In this document: positions 1 to 7,456 of the stretch, piece after piece | How positions within the stretch are numbered: the first letter of the stretch is position 1 | Layout of the letters: each line of letters opens with the position of its first letter | NCBI RefSeq assembly: GCF_009937765.1 | Contig: NZ_CP047089.1 | Location: 2,354,272 to 2,418,271, forward strand | Length of the DNA stretch: 64,000 nucleotides | Reading direction: 5' to 3' | From: Bacillus pumilus | GTDB lineage: Bacteria > Bacillota > Bacilli > Bacillales > Bacillaceae | Translations under genes and position numbers: made by a program | The notes under the pieces: generated by a model | Told to the model about the DNA's origin: nothing | What the model saw: the letters and a program-made list of their open reading frames with translations, nothing else | The model's database searches: none

Positions 1-160
1 AATGAGTCTGAGTCAAATCCTTTTTCCATCTATAATACGAAGTACGTAAGATACCTAAATGGACACAGATGTCCTGTACCGTCATCGTTTTGCACAATTC
101 TTCTACCAGTTTGATTGACGTTTCCTTATCAACTTCCTTTCCAATTCGTTGTACTTTTTT
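1..160 (-). CDS. IS3-family transposase OrfB, N-terminal part only (runs off the window)
   Basis: In the -1 frame relative to orfA the minus strand stays open from the A6G site at 154-160 to base 1. It encodes KKVQRIGKEVDKETSIKLVE, then ELCKTMTVQDICVHLGILRT and SYYRWKKD. This matches the HTH_21-like N-terminal region of IS3 OrfB proteins (pattern V..LC..LGV.R..YYRW). The DDE catalytic core would lie beyond the left edge. No independent start codon is required if it is made only as the OrfAB frameshift fusion. Confidence 0.75.
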
Positions 161-435
161 AAAACTTCATTCTGTTGACTCAAATAGCGATTTTCTGCCT
201 GTAGTCTCTCTAATTCAGAAGAGTACTCGGGACCCTTTCCATAGGTATATTGTTTTCCAACAGGTTGTTCGAACCTGTGTGTATCCCCAGCTTTATGCCA
301 TCTCACCCATGTCTGAACCTGCGTCTTATTCTTGATATTCAATTTCTGCATGATCTCTTTCATAGGTACGCCTGCCAACCTCATTTCCACAGCCTTCTGT
401 TTGACTTCAACCGGATAACTCACTCTTGTCCCCAT
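103..435 (-). CDS. IS3-family transposase OrfA (HTH protein)
   Basis: The 110-residue protein begins MGTRVSYPVEVKQKAVEMRL and has an N-terminal helix-turn-helix (about residues 8-45, with the GVPMKEIMQKLNIKNKTQVQTW core), then a heptad-rich segment (about 72-103, SELERLQAENRYLSQQNEVLKK) typical of the OrfA leucine zipper. OrfA binds the IS ends and regulates transposition. Its stop lies downstream of a slippery site, so part of the ribosomes should produce an OrfAB fusion, the usual IS3 transposase. Start: ATG at 433-435, preceded by GGAGG at 446-450, itself inside a strong inverted repeat (separate entry). Confidence 0.88.
   Translation of the reverse strand: MGTRVSYPVEVKQKAVEMRLAGVPMKEIMQKLNIKNKTQVQTWVRWHKAGDTHRFEQPVGKQYTYGKGPEYSSELERLQAENRYLSQQNEVLKKYNELERKLIRKRQSNW
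154..160 (-). other. A6G slippery heptamer for programmed -1 frameshifting
   Basis: On the minus strand the sequence reads A AAA AAG in the OrfA frame (codons TTA AAA AAG). This is the phase required for -1 slippage. After the slip the new frame remains open to the window edge and reads as OrfB, whereas OrfA stops 52 bases further on. This is the standard IS3-family arrangement. Confidence 0.8.
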
Positions 436-437
436 AG

Positions 438-502
438 AAAAAACACCTCCATGTTTTATTTCGGATCACAACGATCCTTTTTCAAACTTGAAGGTGTTTT
501 TT
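438..502 (-). promoter_or_regulatory. Inverted repeat sequestering the transposase ribosome-binding site
   Basis: Arms at 438-450 and 490-502 pair as 13 base pairs (one G-U) in RNA transcribed leftward. The arm nearest orfA contains the complete GGAGG of orfA and ends in six U. A small inner hairpin (GGATC/GATCC, 463-467 and 473-477) lies in the loop. Transcripts entering from the rlmL side would carry both arms and hide the ribosome-binding site, and may also terminate at the U run. Transcripts starting inside the element would lack the first arm. Protection from read-through is known for several IS elements; its operation here is inferred. Confidence 0.6.
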
Positions 503-550
503 ATTTGTCTCATCTTATGGGGTCAGTTCCTCTGTAGGTGTGGCCATTTT

Positions 551-1705
551 TTATGATTCAGTTGTCTGTTTTCTAGGTGGGCGTTTTCCCCAGTATTGGT
601 AATAGTCTGTTTTAATAAAACCATTAAACAGTTTTCTCTTTTTCGTTGCTTTTCTACCAAAGCACTCTTCGAACTTTTCGTGTGACGTTAAGATATAAAT
701 GGACCATGTGTCTAGGCTTTTAAATGCTTCGCCCATTCCTTGATACATTTTTTCAACAGCTGGTTTGTCACTGAGTCGTTCTCCATAAGGCGGATTTCCG
801 ACAATCACACCGTAATCTACTTTTGTTTGAAAGTCTTTCACTTGCATTTGTTTAAACTCAATCAATTCGCTGAGTCCTGCTTCTTCCGCATTCATTTTGG
901 CAATGTCTATCATCCGGTGGTCGATATCACTTGCAATAATGTGGAGCGGCTGATCATAGTTTGCTTTTTCTTCCACTTCGTGACGCGCTTTGTTCCATAC
1001 GTCTTCACCAATCCATTCCCATGACTCTGAAGCAAAATCTCGGTTAAACCCTGGGGCGATGTTTTGTCCAATCATGGCCGCTTCAATAGCGATTGTTCCT
1101 GATCCGCAGAAGGGATCAACAAACGGACGGTCAGGTGTCCAGTTCGTTAATAGCACGAGTGCAGCCGCAAGGGTTTCTTTAATAGGTGCTCCGCCTTGAT
1201 CCATGCGGTACCCCCGTTTATGAAGACCTACACCAGATGTATCAAGCGTGAGGACAGCTTTATCTTTTAAAAGGGCAACCTCAATTTTATACTCAGGTCC
1301 TGTTTCTTCAAGCCATTCAGACTGTATGTTGTAAGAGGATATAAGCTTTTGCGCGATCGCCTTTTTGACGATACGCTGGCAATCCGGCACACTGGCAAGC
1401 TGTGATTTCACAGATTTACCGATGACTGGGAACGTGCTGTTTTTTGGTAAAAATGCAGCCCAGTCAATCGCCTTTGTGCGTTCAAACAGCTCATCGAATG
1501 TTTTTGCCGAAAATTCAGCGACTTGTACCTTTATTCGGTCTGCTGTACGCAGCCAAAGGTTCGCACGGCAAATCGCAAGAGCGTCCCCTTCAAAAATTAC
1601 TTTTCCGTTGTCTACTGTGCAGTCGTAGCCAAGGTCTCTTACTTCTTTTGCAACAATCGCTTCAATCCCCATTGGAGCCGTTGCGATAAGTGTATAGGTT
1701 TTCAT
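551..1705 (-). CDS. rlmL: THUMP-domain class I SAM-dependent RNA methyltransferase (YpsC/RlmL-like)
   Basis: The 384-residue protein is the length of B. subtilis YpsC. It has an N-terminal ferredoxin-like and THUMP region (about 1-160) and a C-terminal Rossmann methyltransferase domain (about 165-375). Visible motifs are FVDPFCGSGTIAIEAA (SAM binding) and GVIVGNPPYGERL, the NPPY motif of enzymes that methylate an exocyclic amino group. The likely reaction is N2-guanine methylation of 23S rRNA (the RlmL N-terminal half equivalent); the target base is inferred. It is transcribed leftward, with rnpB upstream and an insertion sequence immediately downstream. Confidence 0.9.
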   Translation of the reverse strand: MKTYTLIATAPMGIEAIVAKEVRDLGYDCTVDNGKVIFEGDALAICRANLWLRTADRIKVQVAEFSAKTFDELFERTKAIDWAAFLPKNSTFPVIGKSVKSQLASVPDCQRIVKKAIAQKLISSYNIQSEWLEETGPEYKIEVALLKDKAVLTLDTSGVGLHKRGYRMDQGGAPIKETLAAALVLLTNWTPDRPFVDPFCGSGTIAIEAAMIGQNIAPGFNRDFASESWEWIGEDVWNKARHEVEEKANYDQPLHIIASDIDHRMIDIAKMNAEEAGLSELIEFKQMQVKDFQTKVDYGVIVGNPPYGERLSDKPAVEKMYQGMGEAFKSLDTWSIYILTSHEKFEECFGRKATKKRKLFNGFIKTDYYQYWGKRPPRKQTTES

Positions 1706-1747
1706 TGATTTATCACCTGTTTTCTCGTCCTTTTATGTATTCCAAGA

Positions 1748-1783
1748 TAAAAGCTCTCCATATGTTGAAATAGGAGAGCTTTG
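1748..1783 (-). terminator. rnpB terminator
   Basis: Inverted repeat AAAGCTCTCC/GGAGAGCTTT with a short AT-rich loop. On the minus strand it ends with TTTTATC. It lies about 20 bases past the 3' end of RNase P RNA and just before the rlmL start. Confidence 0.75.
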
Positions 1784-1799
1784 TTTTCATCATGTTTAT

Positions 1800-2207
1800 A
1801 ATAACGGATATAACGTTCTGTAAGCCATGTTTTGTTCCATTGTACTGCAAACGGCAAATGCCTCGTACTCAGGTGGTAATCATCTATCTACAGAATACTC
1901 TGTCCTTCTCTCCGTTTGGTTCCTTTGAGAAAGTTCCCCTACCAAGTTTGGGTTTCTCGCTCGAGGGGTTTACCGCGTTCCACTCTCACCATTTCTAGTG
2001 AGACTTCGTCACTGTGGCACTTTCAAGGATACTTTGCCATATCCTAAAAGGACGTAGGCATTTTTCCTGCCGTCAGCCTTTCCCAGGCTGCCCTGGCTTA
2101 TCTTTTCGCCAGGCACGAACACTACGGGCATCTCAGCACCGTGCGAGCATGGACTTTCCTCTGCAATGTCTAAATGCATTGCAGCGATTACCCGAACGTT
2201 AATCAAC
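1800..2207 (-). ncRNA. rnpB: RNase P RNA, Bacillus type B
   Basis: Catalytic RNA that matures tRNA 5' ends. Read on the minus strand the segment begins near TTAACGTTCGGGTAATCGCT and contains the universal GAGGAAAGTCCATGCTCGCA block, the CGGTAAACCCCTCGAGCGAG core, and ends close to ACATGGCTTACAGAACGTTA. All are characteristic of the Bacillus subtilis type B RNA of about 400 nucleotides. The ends are set by comparison with that RNA and may shift by a few bases. Reading frames in this span are coincidental. Confidence 0.97.
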
Positions 2208-2214
2208 AAGCGTT

Positions 2215-2243
2215 ATTATAAACGACAATGACATGACGCACAA
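2215..2243 (-). promoter_or_regulatory. rnpB sigma-A promoter
   Basis: -35 TTGTGC (2238-2243) and perfect -10 TATAAT (2215-2220) on the minus strand, with a 17-base spacer. This places the start at about 2207-2208, the expected 5' end of RNase P RNA. Confidence 0.75.
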
Positions 2244-2259
2244 GCTTTTTCAACAAGGC

Positions 2260-2565
2260 TCAATCATAAAGTTTGCTTCCGAAAACGTGTTTCTCAAGGT
2301 TAGATAGTCTTTTTAAAATATCAAAGTTTGTTGTATTAGACTGTGCAGGCTGTCTTTTCCCTTGCTCAACGGCTTCTTCAAGCTGTTTAGACAAATGGAG
2401 GTTTTCTTGTTGAAGCTTTTCGATTTCTTGGTTGAATGTCTCATAGTCTTTAATGACCATATCTAAAAATTTATCGACTTCTTCTTGTTTGTATCCTCTG
2501 ACACCTGTTTTAAATTCTTTTTCTAAAATTTCTTTCGCAGAAAGCTTTACTTTATCAGCAAGCAT
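2260..2565 (-). CDS. gpsB: Cell-division and cell-wall regulator GpsB
   Basis: 101 residues. A DivIVA-like N-terminal domain ([20 protein letters not shown], then [22 protein letters not shown]) is followed by a coiled coil (about 35-70) and the conserved C-terminal end [19 protein letters not shown] that mediates oligomerisation. GpsB shuttles penicillin-binding protein PBP1 (PonA, encoded at 12947) between division site and side wall. The start is set at the ATG after GAGGTG plus 6 bases, which matches the family N-terminus; an upstream in-frame ATG would add 9 residues. It lies beside ypsA, the usual arrangement. Confidence 0.95.
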   Translation of the reverse strand: MLADKVKLSAKEILEKEFKTGVRGYKQEEVDKFLDMVIKDYETFNQEIEKLQQENLHLSKQLEEAVEQGKRQPAQSNTTNFDILKRLSNLEKHVFGSKLYD

Positions 2566-2622
2566 CTTTTTCACCTCATATCGTGAATTCATAGTATATT
2601 TTTTCAGAAATACGTGACGTTG

Positions 2623-3183
2623 TCAAATTTTCTCTTGCTTTTCATCAAAAAACGGATCTTCCGCCTCAACTTGCGCTCTCAAATCATCCATTGTGATGTA
2701 CATAATGGGGTAATCGGTATAGTTTTCCGCTTCTTTGATCATGTACTTTGGCGAGCCATCATGCTCCGGATCATACAGAGCGAGGAGTCCATCTGTTTTT
2801 TCAATAAAAAAACGGTTCTTTTGTTTAAATTGTGCCGGACTTTCATACGGTCTATGCGTGACACTTTCTACAAAATCGGCCTGTGCAAGAATTCCTTCAT
2901 ACAACTCTTTGTTTTGTTCATTCCAGCGCTCTTCCTGGTCATAAAATGGCGTAATGACAGCAAGTTTTAACGCTGGATACTCCTCTTGAAGCTCAAATAC
3001 CACTTCGGCTGTCCATATTTCTGCCCCAAGCTGGCCTGATATGAGAACCCACTCCAGTCCATCTTCAATCAAAGCCGTCAGCCTTTTTTGAAGCTCCGCT
3101 TTTATGTATTGAAGTGCAGGCTCGTCTTGTTTGAATATTCCAAGCTCAAATGGCTTGTACCCTGTGACAGCAATAATTTTCAT
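2623..3183 (-). CDS. ypsA: SLOG-fold protein YpsA
   Basis: 186 residues, UPF0398/DUF1273 family of the SLOG nucleotide-binding superfamily (Rossmann-like, with [20 protein letters not shown]). B. subtilis and S. aureus YpsA affect cell division when overproduced, and genetic links with gpsB are reported. The biochemical ligand is not established. The start is the ATG of [17 protein letters not shown], matching the family N-terminus and preceded by AGGTG; the open frame extends 54 codons further upstream without support. Confidence 0.9.
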   Translation of the reverse strand: MKIIAVTGYKPFELGIFKQDEPALQYIKAELQKRLTALIEDGLEWVLISGQLGAEIWTAEVVFELQEEYPALKLAVITPFYDQEERWNEQNKELYEGILAQADFVESVTHRPYESPAQFKQKNRFFIEKTDGLLALYDPEHDGSPKYMIKEAENYTDYPIMYITMDDLRAQVEAEDPFFDEKQEKI

Positions 3184-3232
3184 TTTTTCACCTGCTTTTA
3201 AAAAAAGGGACTTATAAAAGTCCCATTCCACT

Positions 3233-3469
3233 TTATCTGTTACAGCAAGGTCCACCGCAGTTAAAGTGTTGATGTGTTGCCGGGTCCACCTGAGAAAACG
3301 TATGCGGGAAGTAGTGAACATGTTTGAAATTTTGATGGTGAACATTTGTCACATGTTGCGGATGGATATGCGGCACAATTGTTGTGGAATCACTGTGTGT
3401 ACAGCAATGATTCGTCGGATGAACAATTGGCTGTGTAACATTCGGCTGACAATGATGATGATGGTACAT
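3233..3469 (-). CDS. cotD: Inner spore coat protein CotD
   Basis: 78 residues, extremely rich in His (about a quarter) plus Cys pairs (NHCCTHS, CGGPCC). The conserved [20 protein letters not shown] and [18 protein letters not shown] segments identify CotD. This is a late, mother-cell coat component controlled by sigma-K and GerE in B. subtilis. Strong ribosome-binding site AAGGAGAGGGG before the ATG. The poly-histidine run is native to the family. Confidence 0.95.
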   Translation of the reverse strand: MYHHHHCQPNVTQPIVHPTNHCCTHSDSTTIVPHIHPQHVTNVHHQNFKHVHYFPHTFSQVDPATHQHFNCGGPCCNR

Positions 3470-3504
3470 GTAGCATTCCCCTCTCCTTAATTTTCTTACA
3501 TTAA

Positions 3505-3532
3505 CAATGTATGAATTAAGAGGTGTACATGT
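3505..3532 (-). promoter_or_regulatory. Candidate sigma-K promoter of cotD
   Basis: On the minus strand AC (3531-3532) is followed after 17 bases by CATACATTG (3505-3513), close to the sigma-K pattern AC-N16/17-CATANNNTA. It lies about 35 bases before the cotD start, consistent with known sigma-K control. Confidence 0.4.
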
Positions 3533-3551
3533 ACTAATGCATTAACCTATT

Positions 3552-3647
3552 TTAAAAGTTTGCAAGGAAAACATCCTTATAGTTTGAAAACACAAAAGCG
3601 ACCAAAATGACAACAAGAAAAAACAAGTAGAAAAGACCCTTATACAT
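3552..3647 (-). CDS. Putative 31-residue single-pass membrane peptide
   Basis: An ATG-started frame encodes MYKGLFYLFFLVVILVAFVF followed by SNYKDVFLANF. About 17 consecutive hydrophobic residues form one transmembrane helix, flanked by Lys on both sides. GGAG lies about 8-10 bases before the ATG. It sits alone between mrfB and cotD in a region otherwise lacking genes. I do not recognise the family. Many Bacillus peptides of this shape are stress or sporulation membrane modulators, but no function can be claimed. Confidence 0.5.
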   Translation of the reverse strand: MYKGLFYLFFLVVILVAFVFSNYKDVFLANF

Positions 3648-3784
3648 GCTCTACGCTCCTCATTCAATATCTAACGTTATTTTACAGGATTCGTGACTTT
3701 TCTACAATAAAAGTGCTAAACAATTTTTATTTTCGGCCGAGAGCCGAACGTTGTCATGTTTTGCGCTTTCCCGGGCAATAATGT

Positions 3785-5032
3785 TTATTGCCCAGCTTTC
3801 CTCAAAAGCCGTTTTTTTCGCTTTTCAAGTTCTTCAGTTTCCCGCTGACTTAACGAGGAGAATGATAATAACGATTCAGTGATAGAAAGAGCTGATCTTG
3901 TATCTTTTTCACGATGTTCTTTATACTTCGCAAGCTCTATACCCGCTTTTAATGCTAAATGGACATCGCTTGATGCAAATAATCCCCCCCATATTTGAAC
4001 CGCTTGATCCCACTTGTTTTGTCGTTTATATTGCATTGAAAGATCATAAGACGCCTGATTCGCATGCTCAAAATCAGCATTCGTTAATTCCTGCAAATGC
4101 TTTGTTGCTTCCTGTACATCCCGATGAGCAAGATGCCACCTAGCGAGCGCATACTTCTCATTGTGTTCCTTTACTGCATCCACAGATAGTATTTTTTTGG
4201 ATAGATGAATGTAGAGACTGATTAACGATAAGACGTCTAATTCATTATGAGTCAAGATTCCTTCAATCAGCTTCGGGTTTTGTTCCTTTAAAAAATGAAA
4301 ATAAATCATCGGTGCCAAAAACCCCGGCGTGTCGTTTTCACGCTGCACGTGCAGCTCTTCCTTTTCCACAACAGATAGCGCCATCCGTTCATATTTATGC
4401 TTCCACAATCGTCTAGATCCGTGCAAAAGATCAAAATGGCCGAATTCGGGAAGTGCTGGAATTTGATCTCTTAAAAGTGTATGTCTCGTTTTCACTTGCG
4501 GCCAGTCAAATGATTTACCATTATATGTAACTAGCGATTCAACATTTACTTCATCTAGAAAGCTTTTGTAAAGAGCCACTTCATTTCCTGGATTGGTGAG
4601 CAGGTGCTGTTTCACCACCACTTTGTCAGAAAAAACACGTGCGTGTCCAAGCAAGAAGATCATATTTCCCGTACCGCCAGATAATCCTGTTGTTTCAGTA
4701 TCGAAGAAAAACAGTTCGTGCGGCTTGTACCCTTTAGCCGATAGCGAATGCTGGATGTCGCTTTCGTTCCATTGCTCAATGACTTTCGGCAGCTCCGCAA
4801 ACGAATAGCGCCCATGCTGATCATCTAATGAATAGGTGACTTCCCGAATCAGACAAAAGGAATCCTCAAAATGATAAGGCGACACACCTAATGCTTCCCA
4901 TTCTTTTAAAAATGGGATATTTTCTGAAGTCACAGGCTGAGGTTGTCCTTCTGATGTTTTCTGCCGGTTTTCGTGTGGCTGATTGTGCGATAGATGCTTT
5001 TTCATTCTGTTTAATTTCCCTTTTAAAGACAT
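3785..5032 (-). CDS. mrfB: Mitomycin repair exonuclease MrfB (YprB)
   Basis: 415 residues. The N-terminal RNase H-like DEDDh exonuclease domain (about 95-270) shows FFFDTETTGLSGGTGNMIFL (Asp and Glu of motif I), SLVTYNGKSFDWPQVKTRH (motif II) and HNELDVLSLISLYIH (motif III). The C-terminal part (about 285-410) is helical and TPR-like. In B. subtilis MrfB acts with helicase MrfA in a UvrABC-independent excision pathway for mitomycin C adducts. It starts 23 bases after mrfA ends, as a co-transcribed pair, with GGAGGGG before the ATG. Confidence 0.92.
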   Translation of the reverse strand: MSLKGKLNRMKKHLSHNQPHENRQKTSEGQPQPVTSENIPFLKEWEALGVSPYHFEDSFCLIREVTYSLDDQHGRYSFAELPKVIEQWNESDIQHSLSAKGYKPHELFFFDTETTGLSGGTGNMIFLLGHARVFSDKVVVKQHLLTNPGNEVALYKSFLDEVNVESLVTYNGKSFDWPQVKTRHTLLRDQIPALPEFGHFDLLHGSRRLWKHKYERMALSVVEKEELHVQRENDTPGFLAPMIYFHFLKEQNPKLIEGILTHNELDVLSLISLYIHLSKKILSVDAVKEHNEKYALARWHLAHRDVQEATKHLQELTNADFEHANQASYDLSMQYKRQNKWDQAVQIWGGLFASSDVHLALKAGIELAKYKEHREKDTRSALSITESLLSFSSLSQRETEELEKRKKRLLRKAGQ

Positions 5033-5055
5033 GAGCAGATGTCCCCTCCTTTCTC

Positions 5056-7302
5056 TTAAAATACGGACATCAATTCAACAATGCTGCTTTTTCCGTTGAC
5101 CTCTTTCATTTCCATGCCAATGCAGGATGGACAGCCATTTTCACAGCGGCACCGCTCAATGAGCTGAATGGCTGCGCCTGCTATTTCATCGAAACGAGCT
5201 TGTACTTCCTTACTTAAACCGATTCCGCCAGGGTAATGGTCATATAAAAAGACCGTCGGTTTTCCGGTATGTGCCGCTTTAATTTGTGAAACCACATGAA
5301 TATCAGAACGGTCACACATGACAAAAGCAGGTACAATGTGCTGAAGAACATTTGCGATGCCTAGCAGGAGCTGTTCAAGTGTCTTCTCTTCAAATCTCCG
5401 CTCTGCCTCGTGTAATTCAAACCAAGCCGCACTCGTATGAATTTCTTCTTCTGGTAAGTGAATCGGTCCAGACCCGATATTTTCACCAGTACTCAGACGG
5501 ATTTTTTTAAATATTGTAGGCATTGCGTTGACGGTCACATCACCGAAGTGAACAGATACAGCTTCTTTCTCTGTCGTCTGATCGATTTCAAGTACCTTAA
5601 GTTGAACAGCTAAATTCGCATCTGTATAGTATTCTACATCTACTTGTTTCACATAAGCCTTCAGATGCTCGTAATCTAGCTTTTCCACTTGATACTGAAC
5701 CCCTTCGTGTAAATAAATGGCCTCCTCATGGAGCAGCGTCATCGCACTGAAACGGTCCATCTCTCCAATAATCCGAACATTCGCCACATCTGATTGATCC
5801 ACAATCACGACATTTTCCTGACTTGCAGACCGGAGGCTGATGCCATGTGCCGGGAATGACTGATCTGACCAATAATACCGATTCCCGCTAAAATGGAGAA
5901 CGCCTTCCTCATGTAAGTATTGCAAAATCTCTTCTACGTCCATGTCGCCAAACTGTTCATCCTCCCGAAACGGAAGCTCGTAGGATGCACATTTTAAATG
6001 ATCCACTAAAATAATGAGGTTTTCTGGGTTAATTCTGGCAGCTTCAGGCGGTCTATTAAAGAAATATTCAGGGTGTCTGACAATATATTGGTCAAGGGGT
6101 GAGGAACTTGCCACCATAATAATGAGTGCTTCCTCATGACGTCTTCCAGCACGGCCTGCCTGCTGCCATGTACTCGCTACACTGCCAGGATACCCGGTCA
6201 TGATACAGACCTTGAGCTGACCTATATCCACACCTAATTCAAGTGCGTTCGTACTGACGACACCTAGAATGTCTCCTTCTCTCAATCCTTTTTCAATCAC
6301 GCGCCGCTCTTTTGGTAAATAGCCTCCGCGATATCCACGAATTGATTTTGGACCGATCTCTTTTTTCACTAGCTCTTGAATATGACTTAAAATCACTTCA
6401 ACTCTTACTCTGCTTCTAGCAAAAACAATCGTTTGGATTTTTTCCTTTAAAAAAGTTTTAGCGAGTTGATTAACGACAGTGGCGGCACTTTGTCTAATAT
6501 TTAGTGGTTTATTCACAACTGGCGGATTGTAAAACACAAAATTCTTTTTACCGCTAGGTGCCCCGTTCCGCTCAATCAAATGCATCTTGCTTCCCGTTAG
6601 CTGCTGCGCAAGCTCTTTTGGATTCGCAATTGTTGCGGACGTACAAATGAAAATTGGATCACTTCCATAAAATGCACAAATTCGTTTTAACCTGCGAATC
6701 ACATTCGCCACATGACTACCAAATACGCCTCGATATGTATGTAGCTCATCTATGACAATATACTTCAAATTCTCAAACAAGCTGACCCATTTTGTATGAT
6801 GAGGCAAAATGGCTGAATGTAGCATATCTGGGTTTGTGATAACAATGTGTCCTGCATGTCTGACTCGCTGCCGAATGGCAGGAGAGGTATCCCCGTCATA
6901 TGTTTCACTATGAATCGGAACATCCATCTCGTGGATGATCTCGTTAAGTTCACTCTTTTGGTCTTGTGCGAGCGCTTTTGTTGGGAATAAATAAAGGGAG
7001 CGACTTGTCTGATCTTCGACGATCGACTGAAGGACTGGCAGGTTGTAGCAAAGTGTTTTACCTGAAGCTGTTGGTGTGACAGTTACGACATGCTCCGCGT
7101 CCATCACACGTTCAAAGGCTTCCTTTTGATGAATGTAGAGTTCACTCACGCCTCGTTTCTCAAGCGCCTTTTTCAGCTTTTCGTTCACTCTTTCAGGCAA
7201 CGGAGAAGTCTGTGCAGGCTTCGCTTCAATTTCATGCCAATGTTCTACCTGTTCGTCTTTTTTTAATTCTTCTATGAGTTCGTTCATTGTTTTCTTTTTC
7301 AT
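5056..7302 (-). CDS. mrfA: Mitomycin repair DEAD/DEAH-box helicase MrfA (YprA)
   Basis: 748 residues. Two RecA folds: Walker A TPTASGKTLCYNLP, DEAH-like VIDELHTYRGVFGSH, CTSATIANP, and motif VI QQAGRAGRRHEEALI. The C-terminal MrfA-type zinc-binding module carries four Cys in CRCENGCPSCIGM (near residue 725). MrfA is a 3'-5' DNA helicase that recognises mitomycin damage and hands it to MrfB. The start follows GAGGTGAT. I saw no LexA-type GAACN4GTTC box upstream, in line with reports that the pair is outside the SOS regulon. Confidence 0.94.
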   Translation of the reverse strand: MKKKTMNELIEELKKDEQVEHWHEIEAKPAQTSPLPERVNEKLKKALEKRGVSELYIHQKEAFERVMDAEHVVTVTPTASGKTLCYNLPVLQSIVEDQTSRSLYLFPTKALAQDQKSELNEIIHEMDVPIHSETYDGDTSPAIRQRVRHAGHIVITNPDMLHSAILPHHTKWVSLFENLKYIVIDELHTYRGVFGSHVANVIRRLKRICAFYGSDPIFICTSATIANPKELAQQLTGSKMHLIERNGAPSGKKNFVFYNPPVVNKPLNIRQSAATVVNQLAKTFLKEKIQTIVFARSRVRVEVILSHIQELVKKEIGPKSIRGYRGGYLPKERRVIEKGLREGDILGVVSTNALELGVDIGQLKVCIMTGYPGSVASTWQQAGRAGRRHEEALIIMVASSSPLDQYIVRHPEYFFNRPPEAARINPENLIILVDHLKCASYELPFREDEQFGDMDVEEILQYLHEEGVLHFSGNRYYWSDQSFPAHGISLRSASQENVVIVDQSDVANVRIIGEMDRFSAMTLLHEEAIYLHEGVQYQVEKLDYEHLKAYVKQVDVEYYTDANLAVQLKVLEIDQTTEKEAVSVHFGDVTVNAMPTIFKKIRLSTGENIGSGPIHLPEEEIHTSAAWFELHEAERRFEEKTLEQLLLGIANVLQHIVPAFVMCDRSDIHVVSQIKAAHTGKPTVFLYDHYPGGIGLSKEVQARFDEIAGAAIQLIERCRCENGCPSCIGMEMKEVNGKSSIVELMSVF

Positions 7303-7393
7303 ATCGCATCACCTCTCTTACATAGTGTACCGAATATTTGTTTGCATGACTAGGCGGCAATTTTTTGATTCGCAGCTTATGAGCAAATACTTT

Positions 7394-7429
7394 GAAGTGT
7401 TGTAACAGTATCTATTACACTTCTATAGT
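7394..7429 (+). promoter_or_regulatory. Promoter of the flavin oxidoreductase with operator-like inverted repeat
   Basis: -35 TTGTAA (7400-7405) and -10 TATAGT (7424-7429) with an 18-base spacer. Two inverted repeats overlap it: GAAGTGT (7394-7400)/ACACTTC (7417-7423), and an inner TGTAA-N9-TTACA (7401-7419). Occupying the -35 and spacer is what a repressor site would do. Old Yellow Enzyme genes are often under electrophile-sensing repressors of the MarR/DUF24 or TetR type; which regulator acts here is unknown. Confidence 0.45.
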
Positions 7430-7456
7430 GAAATGATTTTATCAAGGAAGAAGATG

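Larger units (their letters stand above)
1..528 (-). mobile_element. IS3-family insertion sequence, partial (one end in window)
   Basis: The segment holds a transposase orfA, the first part of an orfB in the -1 frame, and a terminal sequence near 505-528 containing GTCTCATCTTATGGGGTCAG, which resembles the GACCCCATAAGATGAGAC-type ends of some IS3 elements. The other end lies outside the window to the left, so length and target duplication cannot be seen. It sits directly downstream of the rlmL-like gene, in the same orientation. IS3 family is supported by the two-frame organisation and the helix-turn-helix plus coiled-coil OrfA. The subgroup (IS150-like) is inference, and the exact outer boundary is uncertain by roughly 10 bases. 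Confidence 0.8.

Noticed and set aside
2009..2209. 66-codon open frame on the minus strand, and others on the plus strand, near 1792-2209
   Set aside because: They lie wholly within RNase P RNA, whose conserved blocks explain the sequence.
3233..3469. Histidine-rich protein resembling a metal chaperone
   Set aside because: The conserved [18 protein letters not shown] core and position identify CotD.
7303..7393. LexA/SOS box upstream of mrfA
   Set aside because: No GAAC-N4-GTTC element found in the divergent region.
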